In this document: in pieces, positions 40,518 through 49,935 of the stretch | Layout of the letters: every line of letters starts with the position of its first letter | Numbering within the stretch: the first letter of the stretch is position 1 | Assembly (NCBI RefSeq): GCF_021168555.1 | Contig: NZ_JAJOZS010000006.1 | Coordinates: 62,001-126,000 of the forward strand | Direction: 5' to 3' | Origin: Stenotrophomonas sp. MMGLT7 | Lineage (GTDB): Bacteria > Pseudomonadota > Gammaproteobacteria > Xanthomonadales > Xanthomonadaceae | DNA length: 64,000 nucleotides | The notes under the pieces: generated by a model | Told to the model about the DNA's origin: nothing | The model's input: only the letters and a program-made list of their open reading frames with translations | Database searches by the model: none | Program-made: the position numbers and the translations under genes

Positions 40518-42581
40518 TCAGAACTCGAAGTCCATCGCCGCTGCGGCCAGGCCGACGAACTCGCCCTCCACGTAGTCCACGCCGGCGCTGAACAGCAGGC
40601 TCATCGTCGCCGCATCGCTGACGAACTCGGCGATCACGCCGATGCCCGATTCGTGCGCGCGGCGGGTGATCTCCTGGATCTTGGCCTGGTGTTCCCTGGC
40701 CAGCGCCAGTTCGCTGGTGAAGCCGCGGTCGAGCTTGAGGAAGGCCGGCCGGAAGTGGGCCAGCAACTGGAACGAATCCAGGCCCGAGCCGAACTGCTCC
40801 AGCCCCATCCTGCATCCCAGCGCCGAGGTGTCGGCCAGGAACTGCTGGGCGTTGCGCAGGTGGGTGAACACCTTGGCCTCCGGCGCCTGCAGCCACAGGC
40901 GCTCGCCGGGCACGCCGCGCGCGGCCAGTTCGTTGCGGATCAGCGCGATCAGCGCCGGATCGTTGAACGACTCCGGGCTGATCTTCACCAGCACGCTGGT
41001 GGCGTGGCCGGCGCGTTGGCGCTGGCCCAGCGTCTCGATCGCATGGGCGACCACCCAGCGGTCGATCTCCGGCAGCAGGCCATGGTCCTGGGCGATGCCC
41101 ATCAGCGTCGCCGTGGCGATCGCCTCGCCGTTGCCGTCCATGCGCAGGTAGGTCTCGTACAGCTCGCGGGCTTCGCCGGCCAGGGTCATCACCGGCTGGA
41201 AGTGCAGGGCGAACCCCTCGCCGGCCAATGCCTCGCGGATGCGTCCCAGCCAGTGGCGGATGCGTTCCTCCTCGGCGCGATCGGCGGCGCCGGGATCGAA
41301 CACGTGCACGCTGTTGCCGCCCAGCTCGAGCGCCGACTGCAGGCTCTCGCTGGCGCGCGCCAGCACCTGGCCGACGCTGGCGATCTTCTCGCCGACCTGC
41401 ACGCCGCCGATGCTGGTCGTGACCGTGGCCGAACGCTCGCCGATGCTGAACACGTGCGAGGCGAAGCCGGCACGGATGCGCTCGGCCAGCGCCAGGGTCT
41501 GCGCGTGCTGGGCCGGCAGCAGCACCGCGAAGCTGTTCTCGCCGAAGCGCGCGACCCTGGGGCCGTCGCCGATGAGCTGCGCCAGGTAGCCGGCCATCGC
41601 CGCGATCAGCGCGTCGGCCGAATCCAGGCCGATGTCGGGCAGCAGCCGGGCATAGTGGTCCGGCTCGATCAGCAAGAGGCCGAACTGGCCTTCGCTGCGC
41701 CCGGCCTGGGCCACCGACGCTTCCAGCGAGGCCATGAAGGTCGGCCGGTTGAGCAGCCCGGTGACCTGGTCGCGCTGGCGCAGGTCCTCGACCTCCCTGG
41801 CCAGCTCGGGATCGAACTCCTCGCGGCGGCGGAACACCACCTGCACGCACGACTCGCCCTCGTAGCTGGCGGTGGCGAACTCCATGGTCGCCGCGAACGA
41901 ACCGCCCTCGGGGCCGCGTGCGTCCACCTGGTACTGCGGCGGCGGCGCCTCGCCCTTGCCCAGCGACTTGAGCAGCTGCTTGAAGCCTTCCACGTGCTGC
42001 GGCGCGATCAGGTCGAGCAGCGACAGGCCTTCCACGTCCTCGAACGACTCGAACCCGAACATCTCCAGGTAGGCGTCGTTGGCGCGGATGTGCATGCCCT
42101 CGTGGATGTAGGCGATGGGGTCGCGCGAGGAGGCGATCAGCGCATCGCAGCGGCGCTCGACCTCGCGCATCTGCGCCTCGATGCGGCGCAGGCCGCGGCG
42201 TGCCTCCAGGTCGGTCCACTCGGCGGCGGCGATCGCCGGCAGCAGGTCCGGGCGCTGGCGCAGCGCGATGCGGCGCACGCCATTGGCGAGGGCGTCGGCC
42301 CAGACCCGTTCGTCGATGGCATCGGTCACCAGGACCACCGGGATGTCCTTGCCGCTGGCGCTGACCGACTGCATCACCAGCGCCAGCGGCAGGCTGGGCG
42401 AATGCGCGGCGAGCACCAGGTCGATGGCCTGGCCTGCCAGCATCGAGGCCATTTCCTGCGGATTCTGCGGCCGCGACGGCCTGACCGCGATGCCGCCGTT
42501 GCGCAGCGTGCTGACCATGGCCTCGGCATCGCCCGCGCTGTCGTCCACGATCATCAGGCGGATGGTTATGTCGTTGTGCAT
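40518..42581 (-). CDS. fimX: FimX-like degenerate REC-PAS-GGDEF-EAL c-di-GMP receptor
   Basis: 687 residues, the size of xanthomonad FimX/Filp. REC-like domain (about 5-125) keeps the acidic DD (13-14) but lacks the phospho-acceptor Asp (LVLAAHSP). PAS (about 145-255). GGDEF (about 270-430) has GENSF at 347-351 instead of GGDEF. EAL (about 440-680) has ETY (476-478) for EAL, QAPEA in place of ExTES-like metal site and LEQFGSG in place of DDFGTG. So neither synthesis nor hydrolysis of c-di-GMP is expected. FimX EAL domains still bind c-di-GMP and, through a PilZ protein and PilB, control type IV pilus assembly; that role is inferred from family. A -10-like TATTAA stands about 25 bp upstream. 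Confidence 0.85.
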   Translation of the reverse strand: MHNDITIRLMIVDDSAGDAEAMVSTLRNGGIAVRPSRPQNPQEMASMLAGQAIDLVLAAHSPSLPLALVMQSVSASGKDIPVVLVTDAIDERVWADALANGVRRIALRQRPDLLPAIAAAEWTDLEARRGLRRIEAQMREVERRCDALIASSRDPIAYIHEGMHIRANDAYLEMFGFESFEDVEGLSLLDLIAPQHVEGFKQLLKSLGKGEAPPPQYQVDARGPEGGSFAATMEFATASYEGESCVQVVFRRREEFDPELAREVEDLRQRDQVTGLLNRPTFMASLEASVAQAGRSEGQFGLLLIEPDHYARLLPDIGLDSADALIAAMAGYLAQLIGDGPRVARFGENSFAVLLPAQHAQTLALAERIRAGFASHVFSIGERSATVTTSIGGVQVGEKIASVGQVLARASESLQSALELGGNSVHVFDPGAADRAEEERIRHWLGRIREALAGEGFALHFQPVMTLAGEARELYETYLRMDGNGEAIATATLMGIAQDHGLLPEIDRWVVAHAIETLGQRQRAGHATSVLVKISPESFNDPALIALIRNELAARGVPGERLWLQAPEAKVFTHLRNAQQFLADTSALGCRMGLEQFGSGLDSFQLLAHFRPAFLKLDRGFTSELALAREHQAKIQEITRRAHESGIGVIAEFVSDAATMSLLFSAGVDYVEGEFVGLAAAAMDFEF

Positions 42582-42728
42582 TCGCGGCTCCCCGGGGTCC
42601 GCCGTTTAATACAGGAAGGCCGCAGGCGGCGTCCACGGCCGCGGCCGCGGGACGGGAGCGCGGTCGCAGCTTTGGCGCCTGTCCCGGCCTGGATGCGACG
42701 GCTGGGGAATCGGCAAGGGCAATGGAGT

Positions 42729-43910
42729 TCAGGCGGCCTGGCCGGCGGCGTGGCCCGAGGCCCAGGCCCACTGGAAGTTGTAGCCGCCCAGCCAGCCGGT
42801 GACGTCGAGCACCTCGCCGACGAAATAGAGGCCGGGCAGCTTGCGCGACTCCATGGTCGAGGACGAGACCTGGTCGGTGGAGACCCCGCCCAGGGTGACT
42901 TCGGCGGTGCGGTAGCCCTCGCTGCCGCTGGCCACCAGCGGCCAGTCCGACAGCGTCGCCGCCGCCTGCCGCAGCTCGCGCTCGTCGAGCTGGCGCAGTG
43001 GCTTGTCCGGCAGCCAGTGCTCGCACAGGCGCAGCGCGAGGCGGCGCGGCATCGCTTCGGACAGCACGGTGCGCAGTTCCGCGGCGCCGCGCTCGCGCTT
43101 GTGCCGCTGCAGCCAGGCCAGCGCATCGCAACCGGGCAGCAGGTCCAGGCGCAGGTCGTCGCCGGGCTGCCAGTACGAGGAGATCTGCAGGATCGCCGGT
43201 CCGCTGACGCCACGGTGGGTGATCAGCATGGAGTTGCGGAAGCTGGCGCCGTTGCAGCGCGCCTCCACCGGCAGGGCGACGCCGGCCAGGTCCTGCAGGC
43301 GCTGCTGGTGTTTGCCGCTGAGGGTGAGCGGCACCAGCCCGGCGCGGGTGGGCAGCACCTCGTGGCCGAAGCGGCGCGCCAGTTCGTAGCCGAAGCCGCT
43401 GGCGCCCATGCTCGGGATCGACAGCCCGCCGCTGGCGACCACCAGCGACTGCGCCTGCAACCGGCCCAGCGAGGTCTGCACGGTAAAGCCGTCGGCGCCG
43501 CGCTCGACGGCCTGGATGTCGCAGTGGGTGCGGATCTGCACGCCGGCGGCCTGGCATTCGTCCAGCAGCATGCGCACGATCAGCTTGGAGGAGATGTCGC
43601 AGAACAGCTGGCCCAGTTCCTTCTCGTGCCAGGCGATGCCGTGGCGCTCTACCAGCGCGAGGAAATCGGCCGGGGTGTAGCGCGCCAGCGCCGACTTGCA
43701 GAAGTGCGGATTGGCCGAGAGGAAGTTGCCCGGTCCGGTGCCGGTGTTGGTGAAGTTGCAGCGGCCACCGCCGGACATCAGGATCTTCTTGCCGACCTTG
43801 TTGGCATGGTCGACCACCTGTACCCGGCGCCCGCGCTGGCCGGCGGTGGCCGCGCACATCAGCCCGGCGGCGCCGGCGCCGATCACCAGTACGTCGCAGC
43901 CTTCGGTCAT
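42729..43910 (-). CDS. BaiN/HI0933-type NAD(P)/FAD-dependent oxidoreductase
   Basis: 393 residues. N-terminal FAD-binding Rossmann motif VLVIGAGAAGLMCAATAGQR followed by VGKKILMSGGGRCNFTNT, the hallmark of the HI0933/BaiN/RdsA family; ASGGLSIPSMGASGFGYELA and the C-terminal GLYFVGEVLDVTGWLGGYNFQ complete the FAD site. BaiN in gut clostridia has been linked to bile-acid dehydroxylation; in Proteobacteria the substrate is not known. Its ATG overlaps the yaeQ stop as ATGA, so the two are coupled. Confidence 0.92.
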   Translation of the reverse strand: MTEGCDVLVIGAGAAGLMCAATAGQRGRRVQVVDHANKVGKKILMSGGGRCNFTNTGTGPGNFLSANPHFCKSALARYTPADFLALVERHGIAWHEKELGQLFCDISSKLIVRMLLDECQAAGVQIRTHCDIQAVERGADGFTVQTSLGRLQAQSLVVASGGLSIPSMGASGFGYELARRFGHEVLPTRAGLVPLTLSGKHQQRLQDLAGVALPVEARCNGASFRNSMLITHRGVSGPAILQISSYWQPGDDLRLDLLPGCDALAWLQRHKRERGAAELRTVLSEAMPRRLALRLCEHWLPDKPLRQLDERELRQAAATLSDWPLVASGSEGYRTAEVTLGGVSTDQVSSSTMESRKLPGLYFVGEVLDVTGWLGGYNFQWAWASGHAAGQAA

Positions 43911-44455
43911 GCGCCGCCGTCGTAGCGGACCACCGGCACGAAGGCCAGGGCGGAGTCGTCGCCGAGCACCTGCACCTCGCCGTCCTGCACCATCACGTCC
44001 AGGCGCATGCTGCGCGCGGCCAGTTCGCCCAGCGCGGTCACCGTCTCGGCCGGCAGGTCGATCACCTTCAACGGCTTCAGCCGCGACAGCGCCGGGCGGT
44101 TCCTGTCCCACCACAGGTCGGCGGCGCGGCCGCCGTAGTTGACCACCAGGACGTGGCGGGCACGGCCGCAGGCCTTGCGGATGCGCGCCTCGTCCGGCTG
44201 GCCGACCTCGATCCACTGCTCGATCGCGCCGGTGTAGTCGCGCCGCCACAGGTCCGGCTCGTCGTCGCTGCTCAGGCCCTTGCCGAATTCCAGGCGTTCG
44301 TCGGCCTCCAGCGCGAAGGCGAGCAGGCGCACCATCAGCCGCTGGTCGGTCTCGGAAGGATGCTGGGCGAGGGTGAGCGCATGGGCGGCGTAGTAGCCGC
44401 GGTCCATGTCGCTGATCTGCAGATCCGCCTTGCGGATCGTGGCGGTCAGGGCCAT
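43907..44455 (-). CDS. yaeQ: YaeQ family protein
   Basis: 182 residues, close to E. coli YaeQ (181). Characteristic segments: RKADLQISDMDRGYYAAHAL, HPSETDQRLMVRLLAFALEA, DEPDLWRRDYTGAIEQWIEV and LVVNYGGRAADLWW. The fold is PD-(D/E)XK nuclease-like; the cellular role is unsettled. It is the first gene of a yaeQ-BaiN(-fimX) series on the minus strand, divergent from the cold-shock gene. Confidence 0.94.
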   Translation of the reverse strand: MALTATIRKADLQISDMDRGYYAAHALTLAQHPSETDQRLMVRLLAFALEADERLEFGKGLSSDDEPDLWRRDYTGAIEQWIEVGQPDEARIRKACGRARHVLVVNYGGRAADLWWDRNRPALSRLKPLKVIDLPAETVTALGELAARSMRLDVMVQDGEVQVLGDDSALAFVPVVRYDGGA

Positions 44456-44772
44456 TGGCGTAGGGTGTGCGGGGGGCCGCCATCATAAGTGTTCCGGGGG
44501 CGGACGCGGCCCGCCCGGCAACGGACGGCGGGCCTTAGATGAATGGGGTGTTCGCTGTTCAGTGAACGTAAACAAAAAATGTTCGCTTTTTGCCGCCAAC
44601 CCGCGTAATGTGCGGCCCACTGTGTTTGCTAGGGTCACCGTGAATCGTGGCCTGGTGCAGCAGATCGTTTGATCCGCTTCATCGTTCCGCTTTACCAACG
44701 CCTGCAACTCAGTCCGGCCCCGCGTGTGCGGCGGCTGCGATATCCCAACCTTTGTTTCAGGAGTTAGTAAAA
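44456..44772. other. Divergent yaeQ / cold-shock gene intergenic region with long 5' leader
   Basis: 317 bp without a gene. The stretch 44547-44600 is AT-rich for this genome (GTAAACAAAAAATGTTCGC, CTTTTTGCCG) and is the likely promoter area for the cold-shock gene. If so, its mRNA has a leader of some 150-200 nt, as cspA mRNAs do for cold-sensing structure. I cannot assign definite -10/-35 boxes. Confidence 0.4.
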
Positions 44773-44982
44773 ATGTCTGATCGCCAGACCGGTACCGTCA
44801 AGTGGTTCAACGACGCCAAGGGCTTCGGCTTCATCACCCCGGAAAGCGGCCCCGACCTGTTCGTGCATTTCCGCGCGATCCAGGGCACCGGCTTCAAGTC
44901 GCTGCAGGAAGGCCAGAAGGTGACCTTCGTCGCCGTCCAGGGCCAGAAGGGCATGCAGGCTGACCAGGTTCAGCCGGTTTAA
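44773..44982 (+). CDS. CspA-family cold-shock protein
   Basis: 69 residues, a single cold-shock domain. RNP1 KGFGFITP and RNP2 LFVHF are intact, with [14 protein letters not shown] at the start; such proteins melt RNA secondary structure. AGGAG at 44759-44763 sits ahead of ATG 44773. The longer in-frame upstream extension to 44647 is not expected to be translated. It ends with a strong terminator and appears monocistronic. Confidence 0.96.
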   Translation: MSDRQTGTVKWFNDAKGFGFITPESGPDLFVHFRAIQGTGFKSLQEGQKVTFVAVQGQKGMQADQVQPV

Positions 44983-45009
44983 TTGCCGCGGCCGTCGCAA
45001 GATGGCCCG

Positions 45010-45047
45010 AAACGCCGGGAGCGCAAGCTTCCGGCGTTTTTCTTTTT
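45010..45047 (+). terminator. Terminator after the cold-shock gene
   Basis: A 12-13 bp stem (45010-45022 with 45027-45039, one G-U) closed by a GCAA tetraloop and followed by TTTCTTTTT. Confidence 0.93.
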
Positions 45048-45204
45048 GGGGCCGGGATTGGGGATTCGGGATTAGGGATTGGCAAAAGCCTTGCTCCTGC
45101 TTGTCCGAATCCCCAATCCCCAATCCCCAATCCCCAATCCCCAATCCCCAATCCCCAATCCCCAATCCCCAATCCCTAATCCCTAATCCCTAATCCCGGC
45201 CCCA
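45048..45204. repeat. Heptamer array pair (a), GGGATTN / NAATCCC inverted
   Basis: The left arm has four GGGATT units (from 45054) on the plus strand; the right arm is 13 uninterrupted 7-bp units AATCCCN (45108-45198), mostly AATCCCC with AATCCCT and AATCCCG at the end. Both arms are capped by GGGGCCGGG / CCCGGCCCC. About 30 bp of unique sequence separates them. The arms face each other, so a long cruciform with surplus C-rich units is possible, and the G-rich strand has many GGG runs. Confidence 0.9.
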
Positions 45205-45275
45205 TAGTCCCCCGCGTGCGGCCCGTTCATCGCCGGCCGTTACCATGGTCGGCCTCCCAGCAATCGCCGCGTGTC

Positions 45276-45971
45276 ATGATCACCGTCCATCACCTGGAAA
45301 ACTCCCGTTCGCAGCGCGTGCTGTGGCTGTTGGAGGAACTGCAGCTGCCCTACAGCCTGCTGCGCTATGCGCGCGATCCGGCCACGCTGCTGGCACCGCC
45401 GCAACTGCGCGCGGTTCACCCGCTGGGCAAGTCGCCGGTACTGGTCGATGACGGCCACGTGCTGGCCGAGTCTGGCGCCATCATCGATTACCTGTGCGAC
45501 CGCTACGACAGCGAGCGCCGCTTCTCGCCCACGCCGCAGCCGGTGCAGGCACCCGAGCGGCTGAAGTTCCGCTACTGGCTGCACTACGCCGAGGGTTCGG
45601 CGATGCCGCCGCTGCTGATGACGCTGGTGTTCGGGCGCATCCGTTCGGCGCCGATGCCGTTCTTCGCCCGGCCGATCGCCCGCGCCATCGTCGACAAGGC
45701 GATGCAGGCGTTCGTCGGCCCGCAGCTGCAGCTGCACCTGGACTGGATGGAGCGCGAGCTGGCGGCGACCGGCTGGTTCGCCGGCGAGCGCTTCACCGCC
45801 GCCGACATCCAGATGAGCTTCCCGGTGCAGGCCGCGGCCGCTCGCGGCGGCGGCCTGGAGCGCCATCCCAACCTGGCCGATTTCCTGCAGCGCATCGAGC
45901 GGCGCGACGCCTACCGGCGTGCGCTGCAGCAGGGCGGGCCGTTCGAACTGCTCGCCGGCGGGGCCCGATGA
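45276..45971 (+). CDS. Glutathione S-transferase family protein
   Basis: 231 residues. Thioredoxin-like N-terminal domain (about 1-80: [20 protein letters not shown], then [22 protein letters not shown] with the SNAIL-like Glu-Ser) and an all-helical C-terminal domain (about 90-215) with [11 protein letters not shown]. The reactive residue near the N-terminus is probably Ser in ENSRSQR. Substrate not known. The stop overlaps the selO start as ATGA, so the two are coupled, which suggests a shared redox function. Confidence 0.92.
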   Translation: MITVHHLENSRSQRVLWLLEELQLPYSLLRYARDPATLLAPPQLRAVHPLGKSPVLVDDGHVLAESGAIIDYLCDRYDSERRFSPTPQPVQAPERLKFRYWLHYAEGSAMPPLLMTLVFGRIRSAPMPFFARPIARAIVDKAMQAFVGPQLQLHLDWMERELAATGWFAGERFTAADIQMSFPVQAAAARGGGLERHPNLADFLQRIERRDAYRRALQQGGPFELLAGGAR

Positions 45972-47527
45972 CGGCGCCGCGGTTCGACAACCACTTCGTT
46001 GCCGAACTGCCGGGGGAGCGCGATGGCGGCCTGCAGCCGCATGCGGTCGAGGGCGCGTTGTGGTCGCCGGTGGCACCGACGCCGGTGGCCGCGCCGCGGC
46101 TGGTCGCGTATTCGGCGGAAATGGCCGACGCGCTGGGATTCGATGCCGCCGACATCGCCGATCCGCTGTTCGCGCAGGTGTTCGCCGGCAACGCGCTGTA
46201 CCCGGGCATGCAGCCGTGGGCGGCGAACTACGGCGGCCACCAGTTCGGGCAGTGGGCCGGACAGCTGGGCGACGGCCGCGCGATCTCGCTGGGGGAGGTG
46301 GTCGCGGCCGACGGCCGGCGCTGGGAGCTGCAGCTCAAGGGCGCCGGCACCACCCCGTACTCGCGTGGCGCCGATGGACGCGCGGTGCTGCGCTCGTCGA
46401 TCCGCGAATTCGTCTGCAGCGAGGCCATGCACCACCTGGGCGTGCCGACCACGCGCGCGCTGTGCCTGGTCGGCAGCGGCGAGCCGGTGGTGCGCGACAT
46501 GTTCTACGACGGCCATCCGCGGGCCGAGCCGGGCGCGGTGGTGTGCCGGGTCGCGCCTTCGTTCGTGCGTTTCGGCAGCTTCGAGCTGCCGACCTCGCGC
46601 GGCGACGTGGCGCTGCTGCGGCAGCTGGCCGACTTCACCATCGCCCGCGACTTCCCCGAACTGCGCGGGCAGGGCGAGTCGCTGTACGCCGACTGGTTCG
46701 CGCAGGTGTGCGAGCGCACCGCGTCGATGGTGGCGCAGTGGATGCGGGTGGGCTTCGTGCACGGGGTGATGAACACCGACAACATGTCGATCCTGGGGCT
46801 GACGCTGGACTACGGCCCCTACGGCTGGATCGACGACTACGATCCGGACTGGACCCCCAACACCACCGATGCGCAGCGCCGCCGCTACCGCTTCGGCTGG
46901 CAGCCGCAGGTGGCGCACTGGAACCTGGGCCGGCTGGCGCAGGCGCTGGCGCCGCTGTTCGGCGACGTGCAGCCGCTGCGCGCCGGCCTGGAGCGCTATC
47001 TTGCCGCCTATGCGCGGGCCGAGCGCGAGGTCGTGGCCGGCAAGCTCGGGCTGGCGCAGGCCGGCGATGCCGACGTCGCGCTGATGGCCGAACTGCAATC
47101 GTGGATGCACGTGGCGCAGGTGGACATGACGCTGCTGTTCCGCGCGCTGATGGACATCGATCCCGAACGGCCGGATTTCGCCGCGCTCGATGCCGCCTTC
47201 TACGATCCGGGCAGGCGCGAGGCGGCGCTGCCGGTGCTCGACGGCTGGTGGCTGCGCTACGCCGCGCGCCTGCGCGAGGACCCGCTCGATCCCGCCGTGC
47301 GGCGCCAGCGCATGCGCCTGGCCAACCCCCGCTACGTGCCGCGCAACTACCTGCTGCAGCAGGTCATCGACCGCGCCGAACAGGGGGACGAGGCCGGCAT
47401 CGGCGAACTGCTCGAGGTGCTGCGCCACCCCTATGACGACCAGCCCGGACGCGAGGCGTATGCCGCCCGCCGCCCGGACTGGGCGCGCGAGCGTGCGGGC
47501 TGCTCGATGCTTTCGTGCAGCTCCTGA
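45968..47527 (+). CDS. selO: Protein adenylyltransferase SelO
   Basis: 519 residues. SelO (YdiU) is a pseudokinase-fold enzyme that transfers AMP to Ser/Thr/Tyr of target proteins in redox homeostasis. Conserved: [40 protein letters not shown] followed by [28 protein letters not shown] (catalytic HGxxNTDN loop and DYG) and the end [11 protein letters not shown]. The C-terminal CxxxxC places Cys where some eukaryotic SelO has Sec. Coupled to an upstream GST by ATGA overlap. Confidence 0.96.
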   Translation: MTAPRFDNHFVAELPGERDGGLQPHAVEGALWSPVAPTPVAAPRLVAYSAEMADALGFDAADIADPLFAQVFAGNALYPGMQPWAANYGGHQFGQWAGQLGDGRAISLGEVVAADGRRWELQLKGAGTTPYSRGADGRAVLRSSIREFVCSEAMHHLGVPTTRALCLVGSGEPVVRDMFYDGHPRAEPGAVVCRVAPSFVRFGSFELPTSRGDVALLRQLADFTIARDFPELRGQGESLYADWFAQVCERTASMVAQWMRVGFVHGVMNTDNMSILGLTLDYGPYGWIDDYDPDWTPNTTDAQRRRYRFGWQPQVAHWNLGRLAQALAPLFGDVQPLRAGLERYLAAYARAEREVVAGKLGLAQAGDADVALMAELQSWMHVAQVDMTLLFRALMDIDPERPDFAALDAAFYDPGRREAALPVLDGWWLRYAARLREDPLDPAVRRQRMRLANPRYVPRNYLLQQVIDRAEQGDEAGIGELLEVLRHPYDDQPGREAYAARRPDWARERAGCSMLSCSS

Positions 47528-47574
47528 GCCGGCCCGCCTTGCCAACCTCCCCCTCTTCCATGAATGATCCGGAC

Positions 47575-48135
47575 ATGACCGAATCCTCCTGCAGCGCCTG
47601 CGGCCTCGACCGCTCCCCCGCCGACTGGTCGGCGCGCATCCGCGACATCGCCGACTTCCCGAAGCCGGGCATCCTGTTCAAGGACATCACCCCGCTGCTG
47701 GCCGACGGCCCGGACTTCGCCTCGGCCATCGATGCGATGGCCAAGCCGTGGCGGCAGACGCCGCTGAACGCGGTGATGGGCATCGAATCGCGCGGCTTCA
47801 TCCTCGGCGCCGCGCTGGCCCACGAGCTGCGTACCGGATTCGTGCCGGTGCGCAAGCCGGGCAAGCTGCCGGGCCATACGCTGCGGCAGGAGTATGCGCT
47901 GGAGTACGGCAGCAACGTGCTCGAAGTGCATGCCGACGCGCTGGCGCCGGGTGCGCGGGTACTGATCGTCGACGACGTGCTCGCCACCGGCGGCACCCTG
48001 GATGCGGCGCTGTCGCTGGCCAGGCAATTGCAGGCCGAGGTGGTGGGCGCGGCAGTGCTGGTGGAGCTGGAGGCCCTGGACGGGCGCAGGCGCTGGGACG
48101 CGCAGTTGCCGCTGCTGGCGACGCTGGGCTACTGA
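47575..48135 (+). CDS. apt: Adenine phosphoribosyltransferase
   Basis: 186 residues. Apt salvages adenine to AMP using PRPP. It has [38 protein letters not shown], the RKPGKLPG loop and the PRPP-binding [17 protein letters not shown] 47575 is chosen because [10 protein letters not shown] resembles the xanthomonad Apt start; ATG 47560 in the same frame is the alternative. It follows selO by 47 bp. Confidence 0.95.
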   Translation: MTESSCSACGLDRSPADWSARIRDIADFPKPGILFKDITPLLADGPDFASAIDAMAKPWRQTPLNAVMGIESRGFILGAALAHELRTGFVPVRKPGKLPGHTLRQEYALEYGSNVLEVHADALAPGARVLIVDDVLATGGTLDAALSLARQLQAEVVGAAVLVELEALDGRRRWDAQLPLLATLGY

Positions 48136-48415
48136 GAACCTGTCCACGATCTCCTGTAGGAGCGACTTCAGTCGCGATTGCCTTCCCGGTGGAGCCCGTC
48201 GCAACAGGAGCCGCTCCTGCTTGTCAGCCACTGCGACCGTGTACCCATCTCCAGATCAGGCCCTGGGGACTATCCGCCCGTAATGCCGGCAGCGAGCGGT
48301 GGCAGCGCCGCTGCCGTGCGGAAATCGTGGATACGTCGGGAGCCCGGCGCTGACGGCCAGCGTGGCGCAGTCGTGCCGGCCCGCGGTGGCAGGCCGGGAC
48401 GACGGGCGAGCCCGC
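48136..48415. other. Intergenic region between convergent apt and aldo/keto reductase genes
   Basis: It contains a single SMAG-like REP (GTAGGAGCGACTTCAGTCGC, 48156-48175, continuing GA) 21 bp after the apt stop, a diverged inverted partner near 48207 (AACAGGAGCCGCTCCTGC), and a GC hairpin GTCGTGCCGGCC (48370-48381)/GGCCGGGACGAC (48392-48403) just downstream of the aldo/keto reductase stop, which may end that transcript despite lacking a T tract. No coding sequence is apparent. Confidence 0.6.
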
Positions 48416-49327
48416 TTATTCCTTCGCGGCGCCGGCCTCGGCCGCCTTGCGCGCGAACTCGGCGCGGCCTTCCTTGTCGAGCGCGGCGAATTCCTCGTCC
48501 GATAGTGCGATATCGACGGCGGCCATGTTCTGTTCCAGGTGCGCGACCTTGCCGGTGCCGGGGATCGGCAGCATCACCGGGCTGCGCTTGAGCACCCAGG
48601 CCAGCGCCACCTGGCCGGGCGCGGCGTCGTGCGCCTTGGCGATGCTGTCCAGCAGCGAGCCCGGCTTGGCCAGCTCGCCGGCGGCCAGCGGGAACCAGGG
48701 GATGAAGCCGATGCCGTGGGCGGCGCAGTGGTCCAGTACGTCCTCGCTGGTGCGATCGACCAGGTTGTAGCGGTTCTGCACCGTGGCCACCGGGAACACC
48801 TTGGCCGCCGCCTCGATATCCTCCACCGAGACCTCGCTCAGGCCGGCGTGGCGGATGATGCCCTTGTCCAGCAGCAGCTTGATCGCATCGAACTGCTCGG
48901 CGCGCGGCACCTTGGAGTCGATGCGGTGCAGCTGCCACAGGTCGATGCGTTCCACGCCGAGGTGGCGCAGGCTCTTGTAGGCCTGCTGGATCAGGTATTC
49001 GGGCCGGCCCACCGGGATCCACACGTCGGGACCGGTGCGGGTGAGGCCGCCCTTGGTGGCGACCACGACGTTGCCGTAGGGATGCAGCGCCTCGCGGATC
49101 AGCGGCTCGGACACGTCCGGGCCGTAGGCGTCGGCGGTGTCGATGAAGTCGATGCCGAGCTCGGGCAGGCGCTTCAGCGTGCGCAGCGCCTCGTCGCGGT
49201 CGGACGGATCGCCCCAGATGCCGGGTCCGGTGACGCGCATGGCGCCGAAGCCGAGGCGGTTGACCTGCAGGTCGCCGCCGATCAGGAACTGGCCCGAGCG
49301 CGCGGCGAGGGAAGAAGAAGTGGACAT
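48416..49327 (-). CDS. Aldo/keto reductase
   Basis: 303 residues, NADPH-dependent AKR with a TIM-barrel. Catalytic tetrad segments are visible: [13 protein letters not shown] (Asp, Tyr), VVATKGGL (Lys) and DLWQLHRID (His), plus the cofactor-binding region [33 protein letters not shown] at the start is like the YakC/oxidoreductase group of AKRs. AGGAGG ahead of ATG 49327 gives a strong start. Substrate unknown. Confidence 0.93.
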   Translation of the reverse strand: MSTSSSLAARSGQFLIGGDLQVNRLGFGAMRVTGPGIWGDPSDRDEALRTLKRLPELGIDFIDTADAYGPDVSEPLIREALHPYGNVVVATKGGLTRTGPDVWIPVGRPEYLIQQAYKSLRHLGVERIDLWQLHRIDSKVPRAEQFDAIKLLLDKGIIRHAGLSEVSVEDIEAAAKVFPVATVQNRYNLVDRTSEDVLDHCAAHGIGFIPWFPLAAGELAKPGSLLDSIAKAHDAAPGQVALAWVLKRSPVMLPIPGTGKVAHLEQNMAAVDIALSDEEFAALDKEGRAEFARKAAEAGAAKE

Positions 49328-49935
49328 GATGCCTCCTGTGTGGGGTCGCGGGCATGCCGGCGTCCGGGCGGCGGGCCGGGAGCCCGCGCCGTCGCGGCAT
49401 GCGTCCGCGACCGCGATTGTGGACGCAACGACGTTCACGCACGGTCGATGCCGGGGCGACAGTGCTTTCCAGCCCGCGGGCGACGGAGGCAATGGAGAGT
49501 CGTCGTCCCCCCATGTCCGTGGAAGTAGGCGATCGTCGCTCCGGCGTAGGCGGCAGCCCATGGACGTTGCCGCGACCTGCGCGAACGTCCCTGGATGATC
49601 GGCCCCGGCCGGCCGTTCGGTCGTGGTGAAGCGCCTCGGGCCGCGGTGAAGCGATTCCCGCTTGCGCGGCGATGACGAGAGCCAAGGTCCGGCCGGCAAG
49701 CCTCCATCCCGGTTTCGATGCTGCCCAGGCACGCCCGCAGCTCCGCGTGCCAGACGTTGGGCGTCGCAGGGCGAAGTTCCCCCCGGCCGGCAGTGCGCGG
49801 ACCGGGACTGCATGCCTGCGGTCCGCATCGCGGCAGAGACGATGGGGACGTTGCGCAGTACCGAGCCGCTGTGCGGGAGCGACATGCTTGCATGCCGGCG
49901 ACGAGAGGGATGTCGCTATCGCGCCGGTGCAGGGA
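49328..49935. other. 608-bp region without a convincing gene
   Basis: Open frames here lack protein-like composition on either strand. Around 49645 it holds GATTCCCGCTTGCGCGG..GATGACGAG, similar to a common ATTCCCGC-type bacterial dispersed repeat, and short inverted stretches near 49340-49410. The promoter of the aldo/keto reductase must lie at its left end. Possibly a degraded gene; I cannot name one. Confidence 0.4.

Noticed and set aside
45002-45193. Short frames reading repeated [14 protein letters not shown] across the heptamer arrays
   Set aside because: They are translations of the 7-bp repeat (three repeat units make 21 bases) and have no start context or conserved sequence.
45108-45198. 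Heptamer arrays as a CRISPR array
   Set aside because: Units are 7 bp with no spacers, and no cas genes are present.
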